A stretch of 33,592 nucleotides of DNA from positions 1-33,592 of the forward strand of contig CAOKKG010000010.1 of the NCBI GenBank assembly GCA_948468985.1, read 5' to 3'. Below the pieces are notes generated by a model, which was not told the origin of the DNA, made no database searches, and saw only the letters and a program-made list of their open reading frames with translations. The number at the start of each line of letters is the position of its first letter. Positions within the stretch are counted from its first letter, which is position 1. The stretch comes from an uncultured Eubacteriales bacterium. GTDB taxonomy: Bacteria; Bacillota; Clostridia; Christensenellales; Christensenellaceae. A program made the position numbers and the translations under genes. Positions 1-8,900 of this stretch are shown here, one piece after another.

Positions 1-1
1 C

Positions 2-994
2 TCTGCGCTGCTGACGATCGGGGTCCTCCGCGTCAATGGGTGGACGGATGCGCCGAACGCCATCGCAACCTGCGTGGCGACGCGAGCGATGGGCCCGAAG
101 GCTGCCGTGGTGATGGCGGCGATCGGCAATTTTCTCGGTGTGTTTATTATGACAAAAATCAACAGCACCGTGGCGATGACGATCTATAACATGGTTGATT
201 TCGGCGGAGACGCGCACGAGGCAATGATTGCGCTTTGCGCGGCGCTGTTCGCCATTGTGACCTGGGCGACAGCGGCCTGGGTGTTCGGCATCCCGACGAG
301 CGAGAGCCATGCGCTCATCGCCGGCCTTTCTGGGGCGGCTATCGCGCTGCACAGCAGCCTTGGCGGGATCAATTGGAACGAGTGGCTGAAAGTTATCTAT
401 GGTCTGCTGCTCTCGGCAGTGCTGGGTTTCGGTCTGGGCTGGCTGGTGGCTAAGTTGACGCAGACAGTCTGCCGGCGGATGGATCGCCGCAAGACCAACC
501 GCTTTTTCAAATCGGCGGAGATCCTGGGTGGTGCGGCTTCGGCCTTTATGCACGGCGCACAGGATGGTCAGAAGTTTATGAGTGTCTTTCTTTTAGGGAT
601 CTGCCTGGTCAAGGGTCAGGGCAATGTCAGCCAATTTGAGATTCCGACCTGGCTCATGCTTTTATGCTCGGTGGTCATGAGCCTCGGCACCTCGATGGGT
701 GGGTATAAGATCATCAAGTCCGTCGGCATGGACATGGTCAAGCTGGAACTGTATCAAGGCTTTTCCGCGGACTTCGCTTCGGTCATCTGCATGCTCATCG
801 CATCGCTCACAGGCATGCCGGTCAGCACGACGCACACCAAGACGACGGCTGTCATGGGTGTGGGCGCAGCCAAGCGCTTCAGCTCTGTCAACTGGGATGT
901 CGTAAAGGAAATGGCCTGGGCGTGGATTCTAACCTTCCCGGGCTGCGGTCTCATCGGCTATCTGATGGCAAAGCTGTTCATGTTTATCTTCTAA
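2..994 (+). CDS. pit: PiT-family inorganic phosphate transporter (5' end outside window)
   Basis: Integral membrane transporter that takes up inorganic phosphate by cation symport. Codons are open from base 2, so the true start lies upstream; 330 residues are visible and probably only a short N-terminal piece is missing. The first PiT signature (NGWTDAPNAIAT) is at the left edge and the second (GAQDGQKFMSVF) near the middle; these inverted-repeat signatures define the family (PF01384). Hydrophobic segments alternate with short loops throughout, with a basic cytoplasmic stretch (RRMDRRKTNR) just before the second repeat. The DUF47 gene follows 36 bases downstream, the usual partnership in which the PhoU-like protein modulates a low-affinity Pit transporter. 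The product class is very secure; the ion coupled cannot be read from the sequence. Confidence 0.95.
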   Translation, partial: SALLTIGVLRVNGWTDAPNAIATCVATRAMGPKAAVVMAAIGNFLGVFIMTKINSTVAMTIYNMVDFGGDAHEAMIALCAALFAIVTWATAAWVFGIPTSESHALIAGLSGAAIALHSSLGGINWNEWLKVIYGLLLSAVLGFGLGWLVAKLTQTVCRRMDRRKTNRFFKSAEILGGAASAFMHGAQDGQKFMSVFLLGICLVKGQGNVSQFEIPTWLMLLCSVVMSLGTSMGGYKIIKSVGMDMVKLELYQGFSADFASVICMLIASLTGMPVSTTHTKTTAVMGVGAAKRFSSVNWDVVKEMAWAWILTFPGCGLIGYLMAKLFMFIF

Positions 995-1030
995 CAAAAC
1001 GCAAAAGAGCAAGAAAGGAATTCTTGGAAT

Positions 1031-1660
1031 ATGGCTAAAAAATCTGGGTTTAACTATTTTGATTCGTTTATTTCCATGGCGAACCATGCATACGAAGCGG
1101 CGCAGTATCTGGACGGGATCGTAAAGAATTTTGATCCCAGCCCGACGGTGCTGCTGGAAAAGGTGCAGGGTATCCACGAGATTGAGCACCGTGCGGACGA
1201 CGAGCGGCACGAGGTGATCACGCACTTGACGACAGAATTCATGACGCCGATCGAGCGTGAGGACATCATGGAGATGATCCAGAAGCTGGACAATGTGGTC
1301 GACCATATCGACGATGTCATGCGGACGGTGTATATGTTTAACATTACGGAGCTTTCTCCGGCGATCGTTTCCTTTGCGGAATTGATTGTACGCTGCACCG
1401 AGGCGATGAAGGCGACGATGGAGAAGTTTGAAAACTTCCGCAAGTCCCGCACGATCAAGGAATACATCGTTAAGGTCAACGAAATCGAGGACGAAGGTGA
1501 CCTCCTGCATCTGGACACGATTTACAAGCTGTTTGGCTCCGAGCTCTCTTCGATCAATGTGATCCGCCAGAATAAGCTACTGGACGATATGGAAAACTGC
1601 CTGGACGCCTGCGAAGAGGTCGTCGACACAGTGGAACGCATCATGATGAAGAATTCCTGA
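1031..1660 (+). CDS. DUF47 / PhoU-like regulator paired with PiT transporter
   Basis: Cytoplasmic all-helical protein of 209 residues from the DUF47 family (PF01865, TIGR00153), related to PhoU and normally found beside pit genes. The sequence is a series of amphipathic helices rich in Glu, Asp and His, with the typical motifs ILLEKVQGIHEIEHRADD-like (near residues 41-58), PIEREDIMEMIQKLDNVVDHID (near 74-95) and a C-terminal DDMENCLDACEEVVDTVERI helix. The acidic and His-rich repeats are where PhoU relatives bind metal clusters. AGAAAGGA about a dozen bases before the ATG is a plausible ribosome site. It is very probably co-transcribed with the transporter and is thought to tune its activity; direct phosphate sensing is inferred from the family. 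Confidence 0.93.
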   Translation: MAKKSGFNYFDSFISMANHAYEAAQYLDGIVKNFDPSPTVLLEKVQGIHEIEHRADDERHEVITHLTTEFMTPIEREDIMEMIQKLDNVVDHIDDVMRTVYMFNITELSPAIVSFAELIVRCTEAMKATMEKFENFRKSRTIKEYIVKVNEIEDEGDLLHLDTIYKLFGSELSSINVIRQNKLLDDMENCLDACEEVVDTVERIMMKNS

Positions 1661-1674
1661 TTCAAGCTGGGATA

Positions 1675-1706
1675 CAAAAAAACCGGGCAGCTGCCCGGTT
1701 TTTTTT
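1675..1706. terminator. Bidirectional intrinsic terminator between DUF47 gene and wzx-like gene
   Basis: A perfect 20-base palindrome (1681-1700, core CCGGGCAGCTGCCCGG) is preceded by a run of A and followed by a run of T. It therefore works as a hairpin plus U-tract on both strands and serves the convergent genes ending at 1660 and 1728. Confidence 0.93.
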
Positions 1707-1727
1707 GCCTATTTCATGCGACCCTTT

Positions 1728-3272
1728 TTATTTGCGAGAGGGTAAGCGCTTTTTCAGGAAGCGCTTGGCGGTCCCCAAAAGCGCATGTAGGTCGGGATCG
1801 CGCCAATAGGCGGCGAGGTTTATGAGGTTGGGCATGGCAAGGCACACGCAGGCCTTGAGCGCCAACGCGCCGAAGCCATACATTGGAAGCAGCGAGCAGA
1901 GCCCATAGGTTGCCGCCAGCTGCACCGCCAGCACCAATATATTCTTGGCAAACAGTTGATAATAGAATCCGGGCTTGCAGGCAAAGGCATATTTGCAGGT
2001 GACATAGACTTCGATGGTGTAGCAGATGCACAGCGTGGTCAGGATTGTGCTGAGCATGATGCCCGCAAAGCCGATCCATTTGACGAACAGGATGGAGAGC
2101 GTCAAGTTTCCCGCCGCCTCGAACAGCGGCTTGTAGCGGTCCGGGCGGAAGATGCCACAGGTCTCCTTAACTGTGTTGAAGGAGACGCGCATGCCACGGA
2201 CATAGAACTCCAGGCAGATGAGCAATACGAGCGGCATGGCGAAGAGGTATTCCTCGCCAAATGCAAATTCGATGAACGGATTGAACAAGCAGAGCAGGCA
2301 GGTTGTGCAGAAAGAGTTGATGAGGTGCAGCAGGAGGTTGAACTTTTTGAACAGGATAATCCGCCGGGCGGGCGTTTCGCTGGCGTTATAGATACCGATG
2401 CTCGCCTTCATCCCCTCCACCAGGCTGTTGGTCAGCTGCTGCAGGCTGTTCGTGATCATGGTGTAGTTGGAATACAACCCCGTCGTGGCCAGGTTGATGA
2501 AGGCGGAAATGATGAGGTTGTCCGTTTGATATACCGCGATCGTGCCGATCTTGTGGACGATAAGGGACTTGGTGTTGTCCTTGAGTCCCTGCTTGACCTC
2601 GGGCGAGGCCTTTGCCTTGCGGTACTTTCTGAGGTAGGGGTAATTGCGGTCGACGATCGTCGAGATGACGAGGTTTTCCAACACGCCGCATATGATCATG
2701 GCGCCAAGGTAGACATAGTAATTGCTCGTCAGCATGAGGCCGACGATCTGGCTCATGGCCAGTAGCAGCTTGAACACCGTCGTAACGACCGAGATCTTGA
2801 AGTTCTTCTGATCGGCGAAAAGCAGTGAGCGCTTATAGGCAAACAGGTAGGAAAGCGCCGAATTGAGCACGAACAGGAGGTAGATCAGGTGGATATTCGG
2901 GATATCTTCGGGAAGGTCCTTGATGATATAGCGGATGAATGGCAGCAAGATGAGCCCCAAGATCGTGACGATCGCAAACATGATGTGGTAGATCTTGGCA
3001 TAGAGGTTCATGAGCGCGGCGACCTGCTCCTCCTCCTTTGCGGCGAGCGGCTTATATAGCGCATAGATGGCAGCGGTGCCGAAGCCGAGTTCGGTAAGTG
3101 AGAGGATGGAGATCACATTGGAAAACAGACCGTTCAGCCCCAGATATTCCTCGCTCAGGTATTTGAGGAAGATGGAACGGGTGAAAAAACTGATGAGGAT
3201 GATGACGATCTGCGAAGCAATGCCAAAGGCGGAATTGCGGATGCTGTTTTGCGTTTTGTCCTTGGTATTCAT
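1728..3272 (-). CDS. Wzx-like polysaccharide flippase (MOP superfamily)
   Basis: Multispanning membrane protein of 514 residues that resembles oligosaccharide-lipid flippases of the MVF/MATE (MOP) superfamily. The N-terminal part (SAFGIASQIVIILISFF, FLKYLSEEYLGLNGLFSN) matches the conserved start of Wzx/RfbX-type proteins, with about twelve to fourteen hydrophobic helices and a basic C-terminus. Its role would be to move an undecaprenyl-linked repeat unit to the outer face of the membrane. It is the last gene of a six-gene minus-strand operon of glycosyltransferases and a ligase/polymerase-like protein, 11 bases after the preceding GT2. The upstream ribosome site is unusually poor (a run of G close to the ATG), so it may rely on coupling to the gene before it. 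The family call is secure; the substrate is unknown. Confidence 0.88.
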   Translation of the reverse strand: MNTKDKTQNSIRNSAFGIASQIVIILISFFTRSIFLKYLSEEYLGLNGLFSNVISILSLTELGFGTAAIYALYKPLAAKEEEQVAALMNLYAKIYHIMFAIVTILGLILLPFIRYIIKDLPEDIPNIHLIYLLFVLNSALSYLFAYKRSLLFADQKNFKISVVTTVFKLLLAMSQIVGLMLTSNYYVYLGAMIICGVLENLVISTIVDRNYPYLRKYRKAKASPEVKQGLKDNTKSLIVHKIGTIAVYQTDNLIISAFINLATTGLYSNYTMITNSLQQLTNSLVEGMKASIGIYNASETPARRIILFKKFNLLLHLINSFCTTCLLCLFNPFIEFAFGEEYLFAMPLVLLICLEFYVRGMRVSFNTVKETCGIFRPDRYKPLFEAAGNLTLSILFVKWIGFAGIMLSTILTTLCICYTIEVYVTCKYAFACKPGFYYQLFAKNILVLAVQLAATYGLCSLLPMYGFGALALKACVCLAMPNLINLAAYWRDPDLHALLGTAKRFLKKRLPSRK

Positions 3273-3283
3273 AAAACCCCCGG

Positions 3284-4255
3284 TTACTTTCTGCGGAACC
3301 GCAGGAAGGTGAAAAGTGCGCTCAGGCGGTTCATGGTGAGCAGGTACAGCCCCTTGGGGCCGGTCGTATAGAAGTATCGGTTACAGGCCGGCCGGGAAAA
3401 GTGCCGCCGCACAAAGCACCGGGCTTCCTGATAGGCTTCCCAGAAGATCTTGGCGTCGCCCGACCGCGCTGCCCCCTTCAAAAAGGTGGCGTATAAATAT
3501 CGCATGCAGCAGTATTGCAGTTCCTTTTCGTAGGCGGAAAAATTCGATGCCTCCCGGTAGGCGGCGAGGATGCTATCCCAGTTTTTCAGGTAGTCGAACA
3601 TTCGGCGGTCAAAGGTCGATGTGATGGCCCCGGCGCGCTGCACATATTGGTAAAACGGCTGCGCGACGACGCCGATCGACCGGATGACGGGGTAGAGGCG
3701 GTAGAGGAATTCGACATCCTCGAACCATACGCCTTTTTGGAAACGGATGCCATCCTCGAACATTCGGCGGTGGAACACCTTGTTCCATGCAGCCGGATAA
3801 ATCGCAAGCATGCTGCGGCGGACCTCCTCCGGCGAGAAGAGGTCGTTCGGCACATGAGAGGAGGCACGCATGGTACGGCCGTCCGGGTATACATATTGCA
3901 GGTCGCAGACGACCATGTCGAAGTTGTGGGAAGCCGCCTTGTCAAGCATCGCCCGGTACATGCCCGGCGCGAGGTAGTCGTCGCTGTCCACAAAGGCGAT
4001 GTATTCGCCCTCTGCCCGGGCGAGGCCGAAGTTGCGCGCGTCGCTGAGGCCGCCGTTGGGTTTTCTAAAAATGCGAACCTGCGCGGGGTATCTTTGCGCG
4101 TAGTCCTCCATGATGGCATAGCATTGGTCGGGGCTGCCGTCGTCGACGACCAGTATTTCCATGCCCGGGACATCCTGCGCGAGGATGCTGTCCAAGCATT
4201 TGGCCAGATACGGTTCCACCCGATAGACGGGAACAATGACGCTGAGCTTTTTCAT
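3284..4255 (-). CDS. Glycosyltransferase family 2
   Basis: GT-A fold glycosyltransferase of 323 residues that would add a sugar from a nucleotide donor to a lipid-linked glycan on the inner membrane face. The N-terminal domain shows the GT2 hallmarks: LSVIVPVYRVEPYL at the start, VVDDGSPD at about 37-43, GGLSDARNFG near 68-77 and the metal-binding DSDD motif at 90-93. The C-terminal 120 residues are less conserved. A longer reading frame continues upstream, but the ATG at 4255 has AAGGAAGG about eight bases before it and is where family similarity begins. It resembles the GT2s at 4275-5234 and 7929-8900 in length and motif spacing, so the three are probably paralogues. Donor and acceptor cannot be predicted. 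Confidence 0.92.
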   Translation of the reverse strand: MKKLSVIVPVYRVEPYLAKCLDSILAQDVPGMEILVVDDGSPDQCYAIMEDYAQRYPAQVRIFRKPNGGLSDARNFGLARAEGEYIAFVDSDDYLAPGMYRAMLDKAASHNFDMVVCDLQYVYPDGRTMRASSHVPNDLFSPEEVRRSMLAIYPAAWNKVFHRRMFEDGIRFQKGVWFEDVEFLYRLYPVIRSIGVVAQPFYQYVQRAGAITSTFDRRMFDYLKNWDSILAAYREASNFSAYEKELQYCCMRYLYATFLKGAARSGDAKIFWEAYQEARCFVRRHFSRPACNRYFYTTGPKGLYLLTMNRLSALFTFLRFRRK

Positions 4256-4274
4256 GGGCGAGCCTTCCTTTCGA

Positions 4275-5234
4275 TCAATTTTTGCCGCGGCATTTGGCGA
4301 GCAGGGACGCGAGGCGAAAATGCCCGCGGCGGAGCAGGCGGCAGTAGAAGCGGAACAGGAAGGGACGCTCTTTGTAATAGCCGTTCTGTTCCCAATGCGG
4401 ATAGAGCGCCGCAAGCGCCGCGAGACAGGTGCGGATTTCCTCGTACTTTTGGAAGGCGAGGAAACGGAAGGAGGCATAGTAGCAAAGCTGGAAAGTCAGC
4501 AGGTATTCCAGTTCGGCTTCAAAGCCCTTGCCGTGCAGCAGAGAGTATACATTTTGGCAGGCCGGGATGATCTCCATGCACCGCGGGGAATACTTGCCGC
4601 GCGACATGATGGAGCCCTCTCGCTGCCGGTATTGGTGGAGGGGAAAGGGATAGAGGAAGATGCGGTCGGTCAGCGTGGAAAACGCCGGGATGATCGCGAG
4701 ATCCTCGTACCACAGTCCGACGGGGAATTGCCACCCCGATTCGCGCCACAGCGAGGTGCGGAAAATGCGGTTGTTGGCGGAACAATGCGACAGAATTGAG
4801 GTTCGGACATTGAATTCCCCCAAAAAGGGCGGAAGGGTCGGCCGGTGTTCCTGCCGCCCATCGGGATAGCGCCAGACGCTTTCAAAGACGCCGATGTCGG
4901 CGTTGTCCTTCTGCATCGCAGAAAGCACGGCAGAATAGCCATTTTCCGAAATGAAGTCATCGCTGTCCAAAAAGGCGACGAATTCCTTGGTACAATAGGT
5001 AAGTCCCGTGTTGCGCGCGGCGCTGAGCCCCTGATTTTCCTGCCAGACGGCGCGGAAGATCCTTGGATAGGCGGCCACATAGCGGTCGATGATCCGCTGG
5101 CTCCCGTCGGTGGAGCCATCATTGACGAGGATGACCTCATAGTCGTCGATCTCCTGATGCAGGAGCGAATCGAGGCATTCCTCCAAATAGGGTTCGACAT
5201 TGTATATCGGGACGATGACGCATAGGCTTGTCAT
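4275..5234 (-). CDS. Glycosyltransferase family 2
   Basis: GT-A glycosyltransferase of 319 residues. It begins MTSLCVIVPIYNVEPYLEEC, followed by VNDGSTDG near 38-44, QGLSAARNTG near 68-77 and the DSDD metal site at 90-93, all at the same spacing as the neighbouring GT2. The chosen ATG at 5234 lies seven bases after AGGAG and overlaps the stop of the GT4 gene as ATGA, so translation is probably coupled. An in-frame extension to 5678 is only the shadow of the GT4 gene. The acidic catalytic residue region and C-terminal helices match the usual length for small cell-surface GT2 enzymes. Sugar specificity is unknown. Confidence 0.92.
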   Translation of the reverse strand: MTSLCVIVPIYNVEPYLEECLDSLLHQEIDDYEVILVNDGSTDGSQRIIDRYVAAYPRIFRAVWQENQGLSAARNTGLTYCTKEFVAFLDSDDFISENGYSAVLSAMQKDNADIGVFESVWRYPDGRQEHRPTLPPFLGEFNVRTSILSHCSANNRIFRTSLWRESGWQFPVGLWYEDLAIIPAFSTLTDRIFLYPFPLHQYRQREGSIMSRGKYSPRCMEIIPACQNVYSLLHGKGFEAELEYLLTFQLCYYASFRFLAFQKYEEIRTCLAALAALYPHWEQNGYYKERPFLFRFYCRLLRRGHFRLASLLAKCRGKN

Positions 5235-6391
5235 AGGGATGCTCCTTGCTTGGAAAGTTCTGAAAAGAGGGAAAACCACTGCGCCGCGATGGCGGGCAGG
5301 GCGAATCCGGCGGCGTATTGCTTGGCGCCGGCGCCAAGTTCCTCCCGGAGGTCCGGGCGGTCGAGCAGGCAGGTAAGCTCCGCCGCATAGGCTTCCTTCG
5401 CCCCGGCGGGGAGGAGGAGGCCCGTCCTGCCGTTCAAAACGACCTCCGGCGCGGTCTCGCCGAAGTCCATGGCGATGGTGGGAACGCCGCATTCCGCAGC
5501 TTCTAATACCACCAACGGCATCCCTTCGAAACGGGAAGTCATCAAAAACAGACTGTGCCGCAAAAAGACTTCGCGCGGTGTGGAGGTGTTCCCCAGATAG
5601 TGGACGCGGGAATCGACGGCAATCTGTGCCTCCGAGGCGGCGTCCAATTCTCCCACGCCATAGATGTCCAATTCCCACGGCGTGGCGGCGCGATCGGCGG
5701 CCTCACGGAATAGGGAAATGGCGGTGTTGAGCTGCTTTTCCGGCGAAAAGCGCCCTAAAAACAGCGCGCGGTGTACTGAGAGATCGGCCGTTTGTTCGCT
5801 GGAAAAGGCGATCGGGTTATAGATGCAGCAGCTGTTTTCGAGCCCGAAGCGCTTGGCCGCTTCACAGGAGGCGTGGCTAAGCCAGACGAATTTGCCGATC
5901 TTGTTTTGATAGCGGCGGAAGGTCGCCTGATAGCTCTTGAGTTCCAAAACTTGTCCGAAGCTCGTGTGGAAATGGTTAATCGTGCGGGGGAGCAGCCGCG
6001 GTGGGATGCAGTCCAGCAATTCATAGTGCGAATTGATGACGATGTCCGGGTCGATCGCTGAAAGGTGCGCGCGGCAGGCACGGTAGTCGCGCCGCAGAGC
6101 GCGGTCATAGCGTAGCCGCCGGCCAATGTGCCGCAGGGCGGCCGCCGGTTTTTTGGCGCGCAGCAGCGCCGCGGCTTCGGCATAGCGCGGGCAGTCCCAA
6201 TCGTCGCGGTCATTCACGAGCTCCGTATGTGCCGCGGCAGGATAGGCCACCCGGGATCGCACGGGCGCATGCCGGAGGCTTAGGAAGAACACCTCGGCCC
6301 CGGCGGATAGGAACGCCTCGGCCAGCGTCCGGTTGACAGTGACAATCCCGCCCTGCGCGTCGACAGTGTTTTGCAAAAAGACGATCTTCAT
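5231..6391 (-). CDS. Glycosyltransferase family 4 (group 1)
   Basis: GT-B fold retaining glycosyltransferase of 386 residues. The N-terminal Rossmann domain starts MKIVFLQNTVDAQGGIVTVN, with the Gly-rich loop for the acceptor side. The C-terminal donor domain carries LFLGRFSPEKQLNTAI, YGVGEL, VHYLGN and the GT4 signature SRFEGMPLVVLEAAECGVP with its EX7E arrangement. The start at 6391 is chosen because similarity begins there and it overlaps the preceding stop codon by four bases (ATGA). It is the only GT4 in the operon, so it may add the residue with the opposite anomeric outcome to the GT2 enzymes around it. The substrate is not predictable from sequence. Confidence 0.92.
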   Translation of the reverse strand: MKIVFLQNTVDAQGGIVTVNRTLAEAFLSAGAEVFFLSLRHAPVRSRVAYPAAAHTELVNDRDDWDCPRYAEAAALLRAKKPAAALRHIGRRLRYDRALRRDYRACRAHLSAIDPDIVINSHYELLDCIPPRLLPRTINHFHTSFGQVLELKSYQATFRRYQNKIGKFVWLSHASCEAAKRFGLENSCCIYNPIAFSSEQTADLSVHRALFLGRFSPEKQLNTAISLFREAADRAATPWELDIYGVGELDAASEAQIAVDSRVHYLGNTSTPREVFLRHSLFLMTSRFEGMPLVVLEAAECGVPTIAMDFGETAPEVVLNGRTGLLLPAGAKEAYAAELTCLLDRPDLREELGAGAKQYAAGFALPAIAAQWFSLFSELSKQGASL

Positions 6392-7932
6392 TGTACGGAC
6401 GCCTCCGTTTCGACGGTGGACGGCCGCTTTTTCAAATTGGACAGCAGCTTGCCGCAATAGGTTCCTAAAAAGAACATGTTCAGCAGGATGCCGAACACAT
6501 GCCCGGATAGGTATGCGATGCCCAGCATGCACCCGATAGCCATGAGCAGCGCACAGTTTTCCAAGTTCAAGAACTCCCTTGCGCGGGTGAGCATACGCAC
6601 CCCGCCGTAGAGGAATGCGAAAAAGAACGGCCCCATGAGCAGCAACACGCCCAGAATGCCAAAAACATAGTATTGGTAGGCATAGTCGCGCTCGGTATAG
6701 GGGGCGTTGGTCGTGTAGCCAAAGCCCAACCATTTGTCTGCACTGCGGGCATTGCGCTCCTGGATGCGCGAGAGCATGTGCAGCTTGAACGCGCGGTTGT
6801 CGATGTTGAGCGTGCGGTCGCGCGCGAGGATGTCCCGCCAGAAGGTTTCATCGTTTTCCGCCGGGTAGATCTCTAAAAACCAGGGGTTGATGTAGTAATT
6901 ATAGGCGTATTCGTCCAGATATTCGGCCAGCGTGAGCGAGCCGGGCAGGTCCGCCGCGTCCGGCAATTCGTTGGGTTCCGGGCGATCGATGACCTCGTCC
7001 TGCTGATTCAGGCGCTTGCTGAGCTGCCCCGGCGAGACATAGCCGAGCGCCGCGCCGCACAGTACGATGACGAGCAGGAGCGGAAGCACATTCCATTTTG
7101 GGAGGCGTTCCAGGCGCAGGATATGCAGCACAAGCGCGCACAACCCCATGAGCAGGATGACGATGAGGCATCCCCAGGAGGCAGTGCGCGTCCCGAGCAG
7201 GATCATGGAGAGCACCTGCAGGCAGAGCAGCAGGGAATTCTTCCAGGAGGGCGTGCGGATCACATCCTTGACGATGAACGGGCAGAGCGAGAAGAGCAGC
7301 GCGCTCACCTGATTGGCGGATTGGAACCAGCCCTTGGAGGTATAGAGCGCAAGCTCCGCCTCGGTCATGGACAGGGAAAGCGACGGCCAGGAGAAGATGC
7401 TGCCCCGGATCTGCTGATTTTCCCCGCTGTAGGCGACGAGCGAGATGCCGAGCAGGTTGGTTGCGACCATGACGCCCGAGATGGTGAACACGACGATGCG
7501 GATGGCGCGGGCAAATAGGGCGTCCTCTATGCCGCATTGCCAGACCAGAAACAGCAACAGCACGGGGCAAAGATAGGTGCGGAAGATGTAGTACGCCTCG
7601 CTCAGGCTGCTGACCGCCGATTCCGGCAGGATGGAGGCGTCGAATTGCCGCATGTTGAGGCAGTGCAGCACCAAGTATACCCCCGCGAGCACGAAATATC
7701 CGGCATAAGGGAACAGGTTCTTAAGCCGCCCATGATGCAGGCATTGCAGCAGCGCCGTGAGGAAGAGGACGAACAAAAACGCCAGATTGGCAAGCTCCTC
7801 GACGGCGAACGGCCCAATGGAGAGCATGTCTCCGAAAAAAGTGCGGTAGATGTCGATCAGAGGTTGTACGGTCAAAAACAGAAGGAATAAAAAGTCGATG
7901 CGCAGGGCGCAGGGACGGTGTTGTTTCGTCAT
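6388..7932 (-). CDS. O-antigen ligase / Wzy-like polymerase membrane protein
   Basis: Polytopic membrane protein of 514 residues with roughly ten to twelve hydrophobic helices and one large hydrophilic loop (about residues 300-410, starting near GQLSKRLNQQDE). Long external loops late in the protein are typical of the O-antigen ligase / Wzy polymerase superfamily (PF04932). The segment LLGTRTASWGCLIVILL matches the family's conserved GTRT/S motif within a helix. Position fits a polymerase: it lies between glycosyltransferases in an operon that also has a flippase, giving a complete Wzx/Wzy set. Ligase and polymerase activities cannot be separated by sequence here; in a Gram-positive-type cell a polymerase or a wall-linked glycan ligase is likelier than lipid A ligation. 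It overlaps both neighbours by ATGA. Confidence 0.82.
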   Translation of the reverse strand: MTKQHRPCALRIDFLFLLFLTVQPLIDIYRTFFGDMLSIGPFAVEELANLAFLFVLFLTALLQCLHHGRLKNLFPYAGYFVLAGVYLVLHCLNMRQFDASILPESAVSSLSEAYYIFRTYLCPVLLLFLVWQCGIEDALFARAIRIVVFTISGVMVATNLLGISLVAYSGENQQIRGSIFSWPSLSLSMTEAELALYTSKGWFQSANQVSALLFSLCPFIVKDVIRTPSWKNSLLLCLQVLSMILLGTRTASWGCLIVILLMGLCALVLHILRLERLPKWNVLPLLLVIVLCGAALGYVSPGQLSKRLNQQDEVIDRPEPNELPDAADLPGSLTLAEYLDEYAYNYYINPWFLEIYPAENDETFWRDILARDRTLNIDNRAFKLHMLSRIQERNARSADKWLGFGYTTNAPYTERDYAYQYYVFGILGVLLLMGPFFFAFLYGGVRMLTRAREFLNLENCALLMAIGCMLGIAYLSGHVFGILLNMFFLGTYCGKLLSNLKKRPSTVETEASVQ

Positions 7933-8900
7933 GGTTTTCTCCTTATCCGATGTTTGACGGCCTGCGCTAGGCGGATGAGCCGGTATTTTTTGCGATAGAA
8001 CAGCCAGGCGAGCAGGCGTTCATGCCGGGATGCGCGCTCGCGCACATAGGGGTTGCACCGCCAATGCGGATAGCGTTGGCGCATCCAATCGGCGATGGCG
8101 TCGATCTCTGCATCGTGCCGCGCGCCATAGTAGCGCAGGGAAGTTTCGTAGAGGTAGTGCATGAAACACAGATATTCGGTCTCCGCCGGGAAGCGAGGTG
8201 CCAGCGCCGTTTGCAGGATCGAGATCGCGGCGTCCATGTCGTGCCACTTTGCGCGGTACCCGTCGTTGCGCATGGTGGAATTGGCGGACTGCACATAGTG
8301 ATAGGCCAGCTGCTTTTCATAATAGAGGCGGTCGGTATAGAGCGCCATTTGCGGGATAAGCGCAAGGTCCTCGTACCAGATCCCTTCCGGGAAGCGGAAG
8401 GCGTGCGCGCGGTAAAACGCGGTGCGGAAGATCTTGTTCCAGGCGGCTGGGAAGGAAAGCACATATTCCGCGGGTGTAATCTTTCGGGAAGCGGGGATCT
8501 CCGGGATCGCCGCATAGGGCGCGGTGTGCGTCCCATAGTCCGCACAGGCGTCGAACAGCAGGACATCCGCCTGCGCCCGGTCCATGGCGCGGACGAGCGA
8601 TGCATAGCAATCCGCCTCGACAAAGTCGTCGCTGTCCACAAAGCTCAGGTATTCGCCCCGGGCCTGCGCGGCGCCCAGGTTGCGCGCGCTTGCCTGCCCG
8701 CCGTTCGGCTTTTGAAACAGACGGATCTTTTCCGGAAAGCGCGCCGCATAGTCCGCTAGAATCGCATAGGAGCCGTCCGGGCTGCCGTCGTCCACGAACA
8801 AAAGCTCATAATCGGAAAGCGACTGCGCAAGCAGGCTGTCGATGCAGCGGGGCAGATAGGCTTCAGCGTTGTATACGGGCACGACAATGCTTAATTTCAT
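7929..8900 (-). CDS. Glycosyltransferase family 2 (first gene of polysaccharide operon)
   Basis: GT-A glycosyltransferase of 323 residues, first in the six-gene operon. Motifs: MKLSIVVPVYNAEAYLPRC at the start, VDDGSPDG near 36-43, GGQASARNLG near 67-76 and DSDD at 89-92. The ATG at 8900 has GAGGAG six bases upstream. An in-frame extension to 9044 begins at a TTG without a ribosome site and lies in what appears to be the untranslated leader, so it was not used. The downstream stop overlaps the next start as ATGA. As the promoter-proximal transferase it may act early in repeat-unit assembly, but no initiating sugar-phosphate transferase (WbaP/WecA type) is present in the window. Specificity is unknown. 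Confidence 0.92.
   Translation of the reverse strand: MKLSIVVPVYNAEAYLPRCIDSLLAQSLSDYELLFVDDGSPDGSYAILADYAARFPEKIRLFQKPNGGQASARNLGAAQARGEYLSFVDSDDFVEADCYASLVRAMDRAQADVLLFDACADYGTHTAPYAAIPEIPASRKITPAEYVLSFPAAWNKIFRTAFYRAHAFRFPEGIWYEDLALIPQMALYTDRLYYEKQLAYHYVQSANSTMRNDGYRAKWHDMDAAISILQTALAPRFPAETEYLCFMHYLYETSLRYYGARHDAEIDAIADWMRQRYPHWRCNPYVRERASRHERLLAWLFYRKKYRLIRLAQAVKHRIRRKP

Noticed and set aside
1956..2765. Plus-strand frame of 269 codons opposite the flippase gene
   Set aside because: Acidic, repetitive-looking composition that follows from the reverse complement of membrane-protein codons; no ribosome site.
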